From a virus, in the IMG/VR virus record IMGVR_UViG_3300020444_000143, positions 1 to 47,857 of that record: a stretch of 47,857 nucleotides of DNA, one strand, 5' to 3'. This document shows, piece after piece, positions 31,159 to 41,034 of this stretch. A model generated the notes under the pieces. That model searched no databases and was not told where the DNA came from. It saw only the letters and a program-made list of their open reading frames with translations. The first letter of the stretch is position 1. The number at the start of each line of letters is the position of its first letter. Made by a program: the position numbers and the translations under genes.

Positions 31159-32327
31159 AAAAATTCCTTAATTAAAAATTTATCTTTTTCTAACCAATGT
31201 CCAACTTGATTTACTGGTATTCCTCCACGTCGGACATAAAAATTATCAATATCATTTAATTTATTTAATAATTCAATTTGCTTAGTACATCTATAATATA
31301 ATCCCATATATACTGCAGTGGGTCGATATTGAAAAATATTACTTAACCACATCAATTTTGTGCCCGAATTTTCATCCTCATCATGTTTAGAAATAAAATC
31401 ATGAATAGAAAATCTTGAATCCAATAAATCTACATGATCATAATATAAGTTTACATTATCTTTAAATTCATTAAACCAGGATAACCAACTCTGCATTCCT
31501 CCAAAATAATCAGTATACTTTTCAAATTCCCCATCTTTTATTTCACTAGCTCCATCCAAAACATCTACACTACTAATAAAATCTTTATAATTTAATCCAT
31601 TCCAATTTTCATGTATTTGTTTCATCATATATAATGAATATTCATTACTATCAAAAAATACTAATTTCAAGTCTTTAGTATAACCTGTATCTTTTAAAAT
31701 TTTTAAATGATTAAGTCCACAAGCTACTGTATAAAATACAGATACATCTTTTATAAAATGATGAGAATGAATAGATGGTGAATTTTCTTTAGGTAAAATT
31801 GGCTCCGTATTCCAAGGAAGAAAGTTTGAAAATGTACTATCCTTTATAAAATTATAAACATCATATTGATCAGCTATATAAGTAAGAGTTTTTTTAATTT
31901 GAGAACTAAATTCTCTTCTTTCTTTTATTTTTGATAATAAAGGACATCCTTTAGATTTCCATTGTTTAACATTTAAATAATATAATTCTTGATCTCCTAT
32001 AAAAACATCATTATCTATAATATCTTGATCTAATTCTTGTATAAATGAATCATCCTCTGTTTCTAAATCATGTCCAACTTTTATTATTATTGCATGATCA
32101 ACTGATTTTGTTTTTAAAAATTCAAGAGCTTCAACATAAGTACCAAAAAGTTTAAAAGACTTCTCATATGAAGACGGCGGGGGATATGGATAAGGTTGGG
32201 GATTTACTTGCCAATCTAATTCCAAAAACCAATATTCTGTTAAATTTTTATGAAGACCTTTAACAACAGGATCAACATTATTTGAATTGTCAATCCAACA
32301 AATAAAATATTTTCTTTTTAATTCCAT
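31155..32327 (-). CDS. Unknown protein with methyltransferase-like fold, paralogue of the giant protein's N-terminus
   Basis: This 390-residue protein has two parts. Residues 1-170 contain 'YFICWIDNS' and 'HAIIIKVGHDLETEDDSF', similar to 'ALIQKPGHRLSHDTCF' in the 1412-residue protein at 36156. Residues about 196-340 contain 'VACGLNHLKIL' and 'LVFFDSNEYSLYMMKQIHENW', similar to 'IFYDISGPALSFKRLLSEHW' in the same partner and reminiscent of a Rossmann methyltransferase (glycine loop, acidic residue at end of strand 2, FFDSNE). No clear catalytic motif. Likely a partner of the radical-SAM enzymes. Confidence 0.65.
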   Translation of the reverse strand: MELKRKYFICWIDNSNNVDPVVKGLHKNLTEYWFLELDWQVNPQPYPYPPPSSYEKSFKLFGTYVEALEFLKTKSVDHAIIIKVGHDLETEDDSFIQELDQDIIDNDVFIGDQELYYLNVKQWKSKGCPLLSKIKERREFSSQIKKTLTYIADQYDVYNFIKDSTFSNFLPWNTEPILPKENSPSIHSHHFIKDVSVFYTVACGLNHLKILKDTGYTKDLKLVFFDSNEYSLYMMKQIHENWNGLNYKDFISSVDVLDGASEIKDGEFEKYTDYFGGMQSWLSWFNEFKDNVNLYYDHVDLLDSRFSIHDFISKHDEDENSGTKLMWLSNIFQYRPTAVYMGLYYRCTKQIELLNKLNDIDNFYVRRGGIPVNQVGHWLEKDKFLIKEFL

Positions 32328-32333
32328 AATTAA

Positions 32334-33710
32334 TCATATTAAATATCGTTCAAGTTGTGGTGTAATATCTAAAACATTCGTTTTTCTTAATTTATCTGCT
32401 AATCTGGTATGTTTAATAAATTGCTCTTTATTATATTTTATATTAGGTAACATCCATCTATCACCTCTTTTTTCAAGATCATCTGGTAACTTGTCTACAA
32501 ATTCTGAATCTTTTCTATAATGACTTACATCTTTATTAAGATCTGAATATACTTGCTGAAAACATTCTTGTTCTTCTTCATTAATATTATAATCATATAT
32601 TACTCTCTCTATTTCACTTCTAATAAAATCTTTATGATCATCATCTAACCAATGTATATTTAAATGCATTGGTTCAACTATTGGATGTAGTGCCGGTGGA
32701 TCTATAAATTCAAATCTACGGCTTTGCTCTATCATCCATGCAACATGATTGTAAATATGGAAAATATTATATACATTTATTACACTATTAAATCCTATAC
32801 TATTAATATTTGGTAATTCACACGCTTTTAAGAAATTAGTATGAACTCTTTTCCACTCACATCCTGTTCTACAATATTCAAAAACTTTTCCCAATCCATC
32901 AACACTAAACCGCAATTGTAACCCTTTAAATTGAGAAAGAAGATCAATAACTTTCTTAGGCCAAACTGTACCATTAGTAATTAAATGTAGTTGTATATTT
33001 TTAGCATCACCATGTTCAACTAACTGTTTCCATATTTTTATACAACTTGGATCTATAAATGTTTCTCCTCCAGACATTTTTAACCAACGGACACCTTCAA
33101 GATTATAATTATCATATAATCGAGAATTATCTTGATCCCAATCAATAGATTCAGCCATTTTCATTTGCCACGGATTATCAGTCCACATATCCCAATATGT
33201 ACCTTCTAATAAATCATAATTATCTAAAACTTCCTTTTCTATTTTACTACTCCAAATACTACTACAAGATCGACATTTGGCATTACATAATTTTCCTGGT
33301 CGCAAATCTATGTCTATTGGATGGTCATATATATTTCCTGTTTCAACATTAAATCCCATATTATCCATCGTAATACCTTCTGGTGCATATCTGTTTATAA
33401 AATCAATTCTAGCACTTTCTCTTTCAGCACCAATTTCTTCATAATGCTTACAATAATTACAAGGATTTGAACCATCTTCTAAAACGGGCCATTCATTTTT
33501 TAAAAAAGCTTCTCTAACAGTTTTAATCTTATCACTTGACCACCATTTTTCTTGTTGATTGGCTACAGTATCCCCTTCTCGAATTGCCGGTGTATCAATT
33601 CTATCCATAATATCACTCATACAACATAATTTAAAAGCACTATTACCCATACTAGTATAGGTGTGTAAAAATGGTGCAGGGCAGAACACCTTCTTGATTT
33701 GCTCTTTCAT
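32334..33710 (-). CDS. N-terminal-twitch radical-SAM protein
   Basis: This 458-residue protein has twitch cysteines C10 ('FCPAPFLHTY'), C29/C30 ('KLCCMSD') and C84-x2-C87, then the core C142-x3-C146-x2-C149 ('KLCNAKCRSCSS') and 'KMSGGETF' (211-218), where the usual GGEP has Thr. 'RFSVDGLGKVFEYCRTG' and 'NVYNIFHIYN' are shared with the other members. It is the closest relative of the 434-residue protein at 29854. Overlaps its upstream neighbour by four bases. Function unknown. Confidence 0.9.
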   Translation of the reverse strand: MKEQIKKVFCPAPFLHTYTSMGNSAFKLCCMSDIMDRIDTPAIREGDTVANQQEKWWSSDKIKTVREAFLKNEWPVLEDGSNPCNYCKHYEEIGAERESARIDFINRYAPEGITMDNMGFNVETGNIYDHPIDIDLRPGKLCNAKCRSCSSIWSSKIEKEVLDNYDLLEGTYWDMWTDNPWQMKMAESIDWDQDNSRLYDNYNLEGVRWLKMSGGETFIDPSCIKIWKQLVEHGDAKNIQLHLITNGTVWPKKVIDLLSQFKGLQLRFSVDGLGKVFEYCRTGCEWKRVHTNFLKACELPNINSIGFNSVINVYNIFHIYNHVAWMIEQSRRFEFIDPPALHPIVEPMHLNIHWLDDDHKDFIRSEIERVIYDYNINEEEQECFQQVYSDLNKDVSHYRKDSEFVDKLPDDLEKRGDRWMLPNIKYNKEQFIKHTRLADKLRKTNVLDITPQLERYLI

Positions 33711-36169
33711 AATTTTCCTTGTCTTCTTGCTTTTAATGCTTCGCGGATTCCAATTTTAACATACTTTTCATCATCTAAAAAATGCAAACTAGTATCTTTC
33801 CATTCTGGCATTTTTTCAAATCCATCCCACATTTCCGTTAAAATCCAAGGGAATTCATGTGGACCTAACGCTACATGCATACATTTTGTTTCATATAATT
33901 TAAATTCTTTGCAAAGTTCTTTATGCCAGTTTAAATATTTATTAGGTATAAAATCACATGAAAAATTATTCATTTGATGATTCGCTATATGCGCCATTGA
34001 TAATGTTAAATGATTATAATCATTTGTTACAGCAATTGTACCATCAGTAAAATTACTATATCTAATTCCTATCCTCGAATGACCTAATCCCAAACTTTTA
34101 CTTAAACTAAAACACACTTCTTTTATGGCAGGATGATTAACATCTATAGTAATATCATAACATGTACCATACCACGCACAATCAATAAGTACTGGTACAT
34201 CTTTTTCTAAACATGAATCGAGAGTTTCTTGTAAAAATGGAACTTGATTCCCATTTCCACAAAATGGCATACTAATTATAACCCAATCATTTTTTTGTAT
34301 TGGTTCTTGAATATCGTCGTGGGGATATTCCGTATCTATAAATTCCCATTCATTAAAGATTCTTCTATGATAATGATATTCCCCTCGATAAAATCTCAAT
34401 CTTCTATCTTTATATCTAAAATAACTTTCATCAAGTGCTTGAGTAGTACCTATAATTATATGCTTTTGTTTGAATTTGTCTAATCCTTTTATTTTATTTA
34501 ATTTTGTTGATTTAATCCATGAGTCTATATTTTTTAAAAACTCTTCTTTACATTCCCAAAATCCCGAAGCTTCAAATTCCTCTTTCCAAGGTAATTCACC
34601 TAATGATTTTTGAAAATTTGGATCAAAAATTGCGTGGTGCTTATCTTTGAATAATATACTATTCTCTTTTAAAATTCTTTTTTTCCTCGGATAATTTATA
34701 TTTTTTAAATGTGCATAAATTGGTTCAGCTATCTCAGGTAAAGATTCTCGAAAATTCTGTGATCTATACTTATCAAGTGCCTCAGTACGATCAATAAACT
34801 CTCTAATATGATATGATTCATCTTGTGCCCACATATATTTTAAAATAGAATTTAAACAATTCGTTGTTACATCTATTACATAATCATTATCCACAATATT
34901 CTCATAATGTTTCCACACCTTTCTCTGTTCTATTAATTTGGGAAACCTTTCTAAAAAACTTTCATATTTAGATTGAACTAATAGTTTTATTCGTTCTGGC
35001 AAACATCTAATATTATAATATAATGGATTATGTAAATGGTGCATACTAAAAAACATATGTTTACCATTTATATTAAATCTTTTAAAATTTTGTTCTATTG
35101 TCCATTCTATTAATTCAGGAATATTCAATACATTAAAAACTTGAACTGTTGTAGTAAACCATCCATTTATATTTGGAATTTGATCAATCTTATGAACCGT
35201 TTTTTCAATTTTTTTCCAATTACTCGGAAAGCGTATATATTCATTAACATCTTTAATACCATCAACACTTCCGCCCAATTCAACAAGTCTAAAATGTTTC
35301 CATAATTCAAATGCCTTATCAGGTATATTAACTAAATTAGTATTATAATCTAATGCAATACGCTTAGATCTACCTGTGTCAATAAATTTTTGCAATAATT
35401 CATAATTAGCTTTCGCTATAGTAGGTTCTCCACCACTAATATGAATCATTTCAATATTAGGGGCATTTTCAACTATTTGATTAAAAATATCACCACGTTC
35501 ATGCCAACTATAAGGATCAAAACCATCTATACATATTTGACCTTGTTTATCCTTTTTTAAATACAAATACTTATCATCTGCTGCATCATGTCTAAATCTA
35601 TTCCATCCAAAAGCATTATACCAATCATCTTTCCAAGGGCTACTTTCTGTCGGTCCGCACATTCTACATTTTAAATTGCACAAATTCCCCAATCTAATAT
35701 CAGTATGTAAAATAGGTGAAGAGAAGTCAATAGATCCGTCTGATTTTGTTAAATTTTTAGCGTCATCTATAGTAAAAGACTGTAGGGTTTTGTCTTCAAC
35801 TAAAGGCTTTTCCCACGAAGGACATTGTAATTCAATTTGTCCTTCTCGCAATGCCCTCTGCTCATATCTTCTTCTATCCACAACTCTTCTACTTTGTTGT
35901 CCCGCATCTTCTTCCTCATTACATCTTTGACATACTGGATGCCTTTCACCTTTTAACATAGATGATCTAACGTCTTTTAATAATTTACAATTTCTTGCTT
36001 CATTTATAGAAGCATTATCAGCTGTCATTATTTCATTATTATCTTTTCTGCAAACTCCTCTAGTTTTTCTATGAGTATTTGCTTGAACACACATACGATA
36101 TTGTCCATTATTATTAATACTAAAACTAGTCCAAGGGACGGGACAATAACTTATATTATTTGTATTCAT
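33707..36169 (-). CDS. Radical-SAM enzyme fused to PLP-dependent aminotransferase-like domain
   Basis: This 820-residue protein has two modules. Residues 1-about 490 are an N-terminal-twitch radical SAM: C9 ('YCPVPWTSF'), C27, C40, C80-x2-C83, core C164-x3-C168-x2-C171 ('NLCNLKCRMCGP') and 'ISGGEPT' (244-250). Residues about 500-820 resemble fold-type-I aminotransferases: 'GTTQAL' (574-579, phosphate-binding end), 'PVLIDCAWYGTC' with D663 where the pyridine-N Asp lies, 'SLSKSLGLGHSRIG' with K691 as Schiff-base Lys and R699 exactly eight residues on, as in aspartate aminotransferases. The domain is short (about 300 residues). Substrate unknown. Confidence 0.82.
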   Translation of the reverse strand: MNTNNISYCPVPWTSFSINNNGQYRMCVQANTHRKTRGVCRKDNNEIMTADNASINEARNCKLLKDVRSSMLKGERHPVCQRCNEEEDAGQQSRRVVDRRRYEQRALREGQIELQCPSWEKPLVEDKTLQSFTIDDAKNLTKSDGSIDFSSPILHTDIRLGNLCNLKCRMCGPTESSPWKDDWYNAFGWNRFRHDAADDKYLYLKKDKQGQICIDGFDPYSWHERGDIFNQIVENAPNIEMIHISGGEPTIAKANYELLQKFIDTGRSKRIALDYNTNLVNIPDKAFELWKHFRLVELGGSVDGIKDVNEYIRFPSNWKKIEKTVHKIDQIPNINGWFTTTVQVFNVLNIPELIEWTIEQNFKRFNINGKHMFFSMHHLHNPLYYNIRCLPERIKLLVQSKYESFLERFPKLIEQRKVWKHYENIVDNDYVIDVTTNCLNSILKYMWAQDESYHIREFIDRTEALDKYRSQNFRESLPEIAEPIYAHLKNINYPRKKRILKENSILFKDKHHAIFDPNFQKSLGELPWKEEFEASGFWECKEEFLKNIDSWIKSTKLNKIKGLDKFKQKHIIIGTTQALDESYFRYKDRRLRFYRGEYHYHRRIFNEWEFIDTEYPHDDIQEPIQKNDWVIISMPFCGNGNQVPFLQETLDSCLEKDVPVLIDCAWYGTCYDITIDVNHPAIKEVCFSLSKSLGLGHSRIGIRYSNFTDGTIAVTNDYNHLTLSMAHIANHQMNNFSCDFIPNKYLNWHKELCKEFKLYETKCMHVALGPHEFPWILTEMWDGFEKMPEWKDTSLHFLDDEKYVKIGIREALKARRQGKL

Positions 36170-39100
36170 TATACAACTCCTTTAATTCAGGAAAAATTAT
36201 ACTAAAATTAAGTTGTCTAATATTTTCTAAATTTTGTATGTATTCAAATGTCTGTGGCAATAAATTAGATTGATCCTCAGACCACATAAATTCAATTAAT
36301 GATTTTAATTTTTTAATTCCATTTGGTTTTTCCAATACTCGATCATAATATTCAAAATTTTCTTCCAACCATTTATAAAAATCATTATATTTGTCTGAAA
36401 TTTTTTCTTTATATTCTTTTGTTAAACATTTTACACTTAAAAAATTAGGACTATGTAAAAAATGAATTCCTATCATTCCTCCATGTTCAGGCCATTTATT
36501 TATTTCAGAAATTTCATCTTGTGTCAATTTCCATTTAATAAAATCTGGTATGTGCATTATATTAAAAATACTCGCAGTCGTGTCTATATTAATTTTTATA
36601 TGTTCATTATTTTTTGCAAAATTATTATATTTTATAAGATTTTGCATTGTCGTATCCAATTTACTAGGATATCTTAACCATTCATGACGCTTCTCAACAC
36701 CATCCAGACTCACAGCAATTTCTACTAATGATAACCTCTTTAACATCGAAAATAATTTATCATCAATTTCTTCAGCATTTGTATTAAAGCGTAAATTTGT
36801 TGTTTTTGGAGAATTTTTAATAAAATCCTTAAATTCGTTTATAATTGTAGGTTCACCTCCTAATATATACGCATCTGATATTGGTTGCTCTGATAACTCT
36901 TTCCAAGTTTGTTCATTCTTATACCAATTATATCCACCATTTTGATCCTTCCCCTTAGACCAACTTAATTTGTTTTGTAAATCTGAACTTATATTACTAT
37001 TCTTCATTTTTGTCCAATCCTTTATCCAAAAACTACTATCATCTGGATTACAAGTTGAACAGGCTAAATTACACTTATTTCCTAGTTTTAAATCAACATA
37101 ATGAATTTTTGCTGGTGCTTCTCCATCATCTTTAGTATGCCACACAATCGAATTATAATCCAATTTTTTCTTCCATTTTTTATTTTCCCAAATACGTTTG
37201 CTATTATATCCAACTTCTTCTTCTTTGTAACATTTTTGACATTCTCGTGGTTTATTTCCTTTAATCATTTCTGAACGCACATTTTTCATATAATTGGTAT
37301 TCCAATAATCTTTCCAATTATCATGTTTTAAATTAACCAATTGACCATCATCTTTTCTATTACAACCTATTTGTGGATGTTCATCATCACTACTACTATT
37401 AGCTGTACAACATAATTGCATATTGCCTGTAGTTCTAGTACTTAAATGCATCCAAGGCAAAATACAAAATCCACTATCCTCTTTTTTCCAAGGCGCGGGT
37501 GGTGCATTATCTAAATAATCAATCATCTCTGATGCTAAATGATTTTTATATTGTTGATTTCTAATATTATCATAAAATCTAGTTGTTTTCTTTAATTGAT
37601 AATGTTTTAAATCTTTTATATTATTGATAATTGTATTTTTAACAAAATTCTGAAAGAATTTTAAACGTGGTTTAATTCCTACAACTTCTTTTGTATTTGC
37701 TTCAAATTTTTCTAAAGCTAATTTTAATAAATCATGATCAATAAATTCAGAATTCAATTCACTACTTTGTGGTATCATTTGGAAATCAACAGCCACATCT
37801 ATCATTGCATCAGGGCCATCATGTTCTGAAAGATTTGTATAATATTTTTTATATAACTCGTCTGCCCATTTATAAATATCATCCAAATTAAATATGTTAT
37901 ATGGTTGAGCAACTATAGAAAATCCTACTGAAACCCTGTTTTGTAAATATTCCTTTTCTTTAAAATGACTAAACATTAAATTAACACTCTTATTCAACAT
38001 ATCCCAATTAAAAGGATACCGAATATAATCATAAAGCTTATCAGTACCATCTATAGAAATTCTAAAACGACAAAATTTAAAATGTGAAATTTTTTCTAAT
38101 AAATCTGAATTAAATTTTGTACCATTAGTAGTTAAATCTAATACTATATTTTTAGCATAATCATTTTTTATAGCATAATCAACTGCATTTAAAAATTTAT
38201 GATTAACTGTTGGTTCCCCACCAGTAACCTTTAAAACTTCTAATTCTGGTAAAGCGGAAATAACATCTTGTTCTAAAAATGGTTTTTCAGCATGAGATGA
38301 TAATCTATGAGACAATTCTTTTTTATACTTATTATTATTTTCATATTCACCATAATCAAAATGATTTGGTATGCGTTTACCATCATTGACTTGAATGAGT
38401 AATTCCTTTTGATGTTGATCACTACTACCTGCGCTACACATTCTACATGCTAAGTTACACTTATTATCATACTTTATATCTAAATATTTTAATTTTGGTT
38501 TTTTCAAATTAAATGTATCAATATTATCCGCAAATCTCCCATTCATGGCAATTCGTAAACTTGCGATTCCCATATCTTCTCTTTTCCAACACGTTGAACA
38601 AATATTTGGTCTTTCATTATTTAAAAATTGTTTTCTTATTTTATTCATTTCTGGACTATAAAATGCATCTTTAATTGTAGCAACATTTGCATGTAATGCA
38701 TCTTGGGATGTAACATCTTTTGAATCACTACCCACTCGTAAATTTTTATTACTGTCACAACATACTCGATACCAACCAGCCACACTTGATGTCATATGTA
38801 TCCACGGCAATATACAAAAATTTTTTGTAGGAATATTTATGTTTTCCTGTAAAAACTTTTTTGTATATATTTCACCTTGTAAAACTTTTCGACCAAAACT
38901 ATTATATATTCGTTCTGAATCATCATCATCTAATTTAATATCAGGTAAAAATCCGTACACATATACTTGATCATTTAACTTAGAAATAAGTTTTTTTAAT
39001 TGCTTAAAAATATTTGAATAATTTTTATGTTCCCATAATGCATATTCATTAGCATAAACATTACTAACCCATATAAATGTATTTCCTTTGAGATTATTAA

Positions 39101-40394
39101 TTTCATTAACCTGCCAACCCTCATAATTATTTAAAATGTCCCATCGCCAATATTGATGTTGTTGTCTATTCTTTACAAATGTTTCCCAATGTTGTACAAA
39201 ATTTTCTAATCCTCCCCATCTAGTACATTCTTCTGTCCATAACTCATCAAATTCTATAATATCATCACAAAATTCTATTAAACTATCCTCACTATTTGAA
39301 TTATCTTTAAATTTTATATCAACCAATTCATTAAATATATCTTTAAATGTTTGTTTTTTTAGATTCCAATGTTCTGACAATAATCTCTTAAAAGATAAAG
39401 CGGGTCCACTTATATCATAAAATATAACATTTTCTTTTCCTGAATAATTAAAAGTATTTAAAATATGATTTCCAACAAATCCTGCAGATAATACCACATA
39501 ATTATCAAATTGTTTTGGTGCATTTATTCTTTCTAATAAGTTATAAAAATTATTTTCAGGTATTTCTGTTGGATATGGTTCTGAATTAAATGCATATAAT
39601 TTACTAGAATATCCTCTAGTTGTAAGTGAAGTTTGATATCTAACCTTAGTTTCCATATCATTAAGCATTTTTTTATCTTGCTGTACTTCATCCAAATAAA
39701 AATATTCTTTACTTTCTCTTATTTTATAATTAAATCCTTCAACATTATATCCATATTTAAAAACTGTATTTAAAAAGTTCCACCCCCATCCCATACGTGA
39801 TCCCTTTTCAATTTTTTTCATTTTTAATTTATAATCTCTCGGCTTTAACCATAGAGGTGTATAATCATCATGAAAATCTTCAACACATCTTTCAGGTTCA
39901 TATAATTCTTCTATTGTCAAAATACTAGAAGTGTGCAGGTCAGGGCAATGAATATCTTTATAAATTTCCAAATTTAAAAACATCATTTGAGGATGTATAC
40001 TATACCAATTTCTATTCAAATGAATTCTACTTTTAGCATCATTGTCAACAATATGACAAAGCATAGCTGTATTTGGAGAAGCTTCTGCTTGTTCAATCAA
40101 ATAAAAACACGTATCATGACTAAGACGATGTCCCGGTTTTTGAATTAATGCATATTTCCTCTCACTAGATAATGCATCTTTGATACATTCTTGTAAATCA
40201 TTATTTTCACTGTAATATATGTTTGCATGAATGTTGGCCAATTGTCCTTGAAGTTTCGATTTTGTAAACTGATCTGCAAGATCAAGTAAATATGGATCAT
40301 CAATCTCATCTTCCCAATCAGAAAAAGTTCTCCAATAGCAAAAATAAATTTCTTTTTCAGCTATCTCATTTAATACTTTATTAGAATTTAACAT
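36156..40394 (-). CDS. Giant fusion with two N-terminal-twitch radical-SAM modules
   Basis: This 1412-residue protein has three parts. Residues 1-about 515 match the layout of the 390-residue neighbour (KPGHRL near 86-91; 'IFYDISGPALSFKRLLSEHW' at 324-343). Module 2: C527 ('FCILPWIHMT'), C545/C546, C599-x2-C602, core C646-x3-C650-x2-C653 ('KCNLACRMCSAG'), 'VTGGEPTV' (723-730). Module 3: C977 ('FCILPWMHLS'), C995/C996, C1052-x2-C1055, core C1108-x3-C1112-x2-C1115 ('KCNLACSTCNPDD'), 'ILGGEPTI' (1177-1184). Both cores have all cluster cysteines, so both may be active. Overlaps neighbours by 14 bases each. The product is unknown. Confidence 0.88.
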   Translation of the reverse strand: MLNSNKVLNEIAEKEIYFCYWRTFSDWEDEIDDPYLLDLADQFTKSKLQGQLANIHANIYYSENNDLQECIKDALSSERKYALIQKPGHRLSHDTCFYLIEQAEASPNTAMLCHIVDNDAKSRIHLNRNWYSIHPQMMFLNLEIYKDIHCPDLHTSSILTIEELYEPERCVEDFHDDYTPLWLKPRDYKLKMKKIEKGSRMGWGWNFLNTVFKYGYNVEGFNYKIRESKEYFYLDEVQQDKKMLNDMETKVRYQTSLTTRGYSSKLYAFNSEPYPTEIPENNFYNLLERINAPKQFDNYVVLSAGFVGNHILNTFNYSGKENVIFYDISGPALSFKRLLSEHWNLKKQTFKDIFNELVDIKFKDNSNSEDSLIEFCDDIIEFDELWTEECTRWGGLENFVQHWETFVKNRQQHQYWRWDILNNYEGWQVNEINNLKGNTFIWVSNVYANEYALWEHKNYSNIFKQLKKLISKLNDQVYVYGFLPDIKLDDDDSERIYNSFGRKVLQGEIYTKKFLQENINIPTKNFCILPWIHMTSSVAGWYRVCCDSNKNLRVGSDSKDVTSQDALHANVATIKDAFYSPEMNKIRKQFLNNERPNICSTCWKREDMGIASLRIAMNGRFADNIDTFNLKKPKLKYLDIKYDNKCNLACRMCSAGSSDQHQKELLIQVNDGKRIPNHFDYGEYENNNKYKKELSHRLSSHAEKPFLEQDVISALPELEVLKVTGGEPTVNHKFLNAVDYAIKNDYAKNIVLDLTTNGTKFNSDLLEKISHFKFCRFRISIDGTDKLYDYIRYPFNWDMLNKSVNLMFSHFKEKEYLQNRVSVGFSIVAQPYNIFNLDDIYKWADELYKKYYTNLSEHDGPDAMIDVAVDFQMIPQSSELNSEFIDHDLLKLALEKFEANTKEVVGIKPRLKFFQNFVKNTIINNIKDLKHYQLKKTTRFYDNIRNQQYKNHLASEMIDYLDNAPPAPWKKEDSGFCILPWMHLSTRTTGNMQLCCTANSSSDDEHPQIGCNRKDDGQLVNLKHDNWKDYWNTNYMKNVRSEMIKGNKPRECQKCYKEEEVGYNSKRIWENKKWKKKLDYNSIVWHTKDDGEAPAKIHYVDLKLGNKCNLACSTCNPDDSSFWIKDWTKMKNSNISSDLQNKLSWSKGKDQNGGYNWYKNEQTWKELSEQPISDAYILGGEPTIINEFKDFIKNSPKTTNLRFNTNAEEIDDKLFSMLKRLSLVEIAVSLDGVEKRHEWLRYPSKLDTTMQNLIKYNNFAKNNEHIKINIDTTASIFNIMHIPDFIKWKLTQDEISEINKWPEHGGMIGIHFLHSPNFLSVKCLTKEYKEKISDKYNDFYKWLEENFEYYDRVLEKPNGIKKLKSLIEFMWSEDQSNLLPQTFEYIQNLENIRQLNFSIIFPELKELYNEYK

Positions 40395-41034
40395 TATTAT
40401 ATCCGTTTATGAAATTTTTCCAACTTCTTCTGACAATAGGATTCCAAAATTCTGAATCCATATTACATCCATTAGTAAGAATATGATAACGTGGCTTATC
40501 ACTATTATTAATACACTCATGGTTCCATACATTAGAAAAAAGCCACGTAGATCCATTATCAATTGGGATATTGCCCCATCCTGATACATGAAAATCACAA
40601 CCTTTTGGATGTTGAATAGAGAAATGCAGGATACTTGGACCCATTATATCAAGGGTAAGTGGTTGGTCTTCAATATCTCTATCATTATGTAAAAAAATTG
40701 AACCTCCTGGATCAATTTTCATAAATCTTGTTCTTTCATGAGATATTATTCCCGCGTGGTTTTGTAAAAAGTCTTTTGTTTTTGGACATTTATCCGCTAT
40801 ACTTGTCCAATCATATCTAACATGTTCTAATTCTTCATGATAAACACTGCCGAATTCACCACTAATTCCATGTAATGCTAAACTAGACCAATTCTTTCCA
40901 CTACTTTCTCTATATGGTATCCATTCATCTAATTGTTCAACTTCATGTAAAATGTCTTCCCAACGAAATTGAAAGTCAAGCATTAACCACGGCAATGCAC
41001 AATTATCTATTGCGTAACTATATTCTTTATTCAT
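40381..41034 (-). CDS. Aspartyl/asparaginyl beta-hydroxylase-like Fe(II) oxygenase
   Basis: This 217-residue protein has H116-x-D118 in 'SIFLHNDRD', H172 in 'NVWNHECIN' and R182 ('SDKPRYHIL'), the same order as in aspartyl beta-hydroxylases, and a 'GGSIFLH' approach strand. The N-terminus has 'CALPWLMLDFQFRWEDIL', echoing the ALPW start of the twitch radical-SAM proteins. It overlaps the standalone SPASM gene and the giant gene. A hydroxylase acting in the same pathway is inferred. Substrate unknown. Confidence 0.8.
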   Translation of the reverse strand: MNKEYSYAIDNCALPWLMLDFQFRWEDILHEVEQLDEWIPYRESSGKNWSSLALHGISGEFGSVYHEELEHVRYDWTSIADKCPKTKDFLQNHAGIISHERTRFMKIDPGGSIFLHNDRDIEDQPLTLDIMGPSILHFSIQHPKGCDFHVSGWGNIPIDNGSTWLFSNVWNHECINNSDKPRYHILTNGCNMDSEFWNPIVRRSWKNFINGYNNVKF

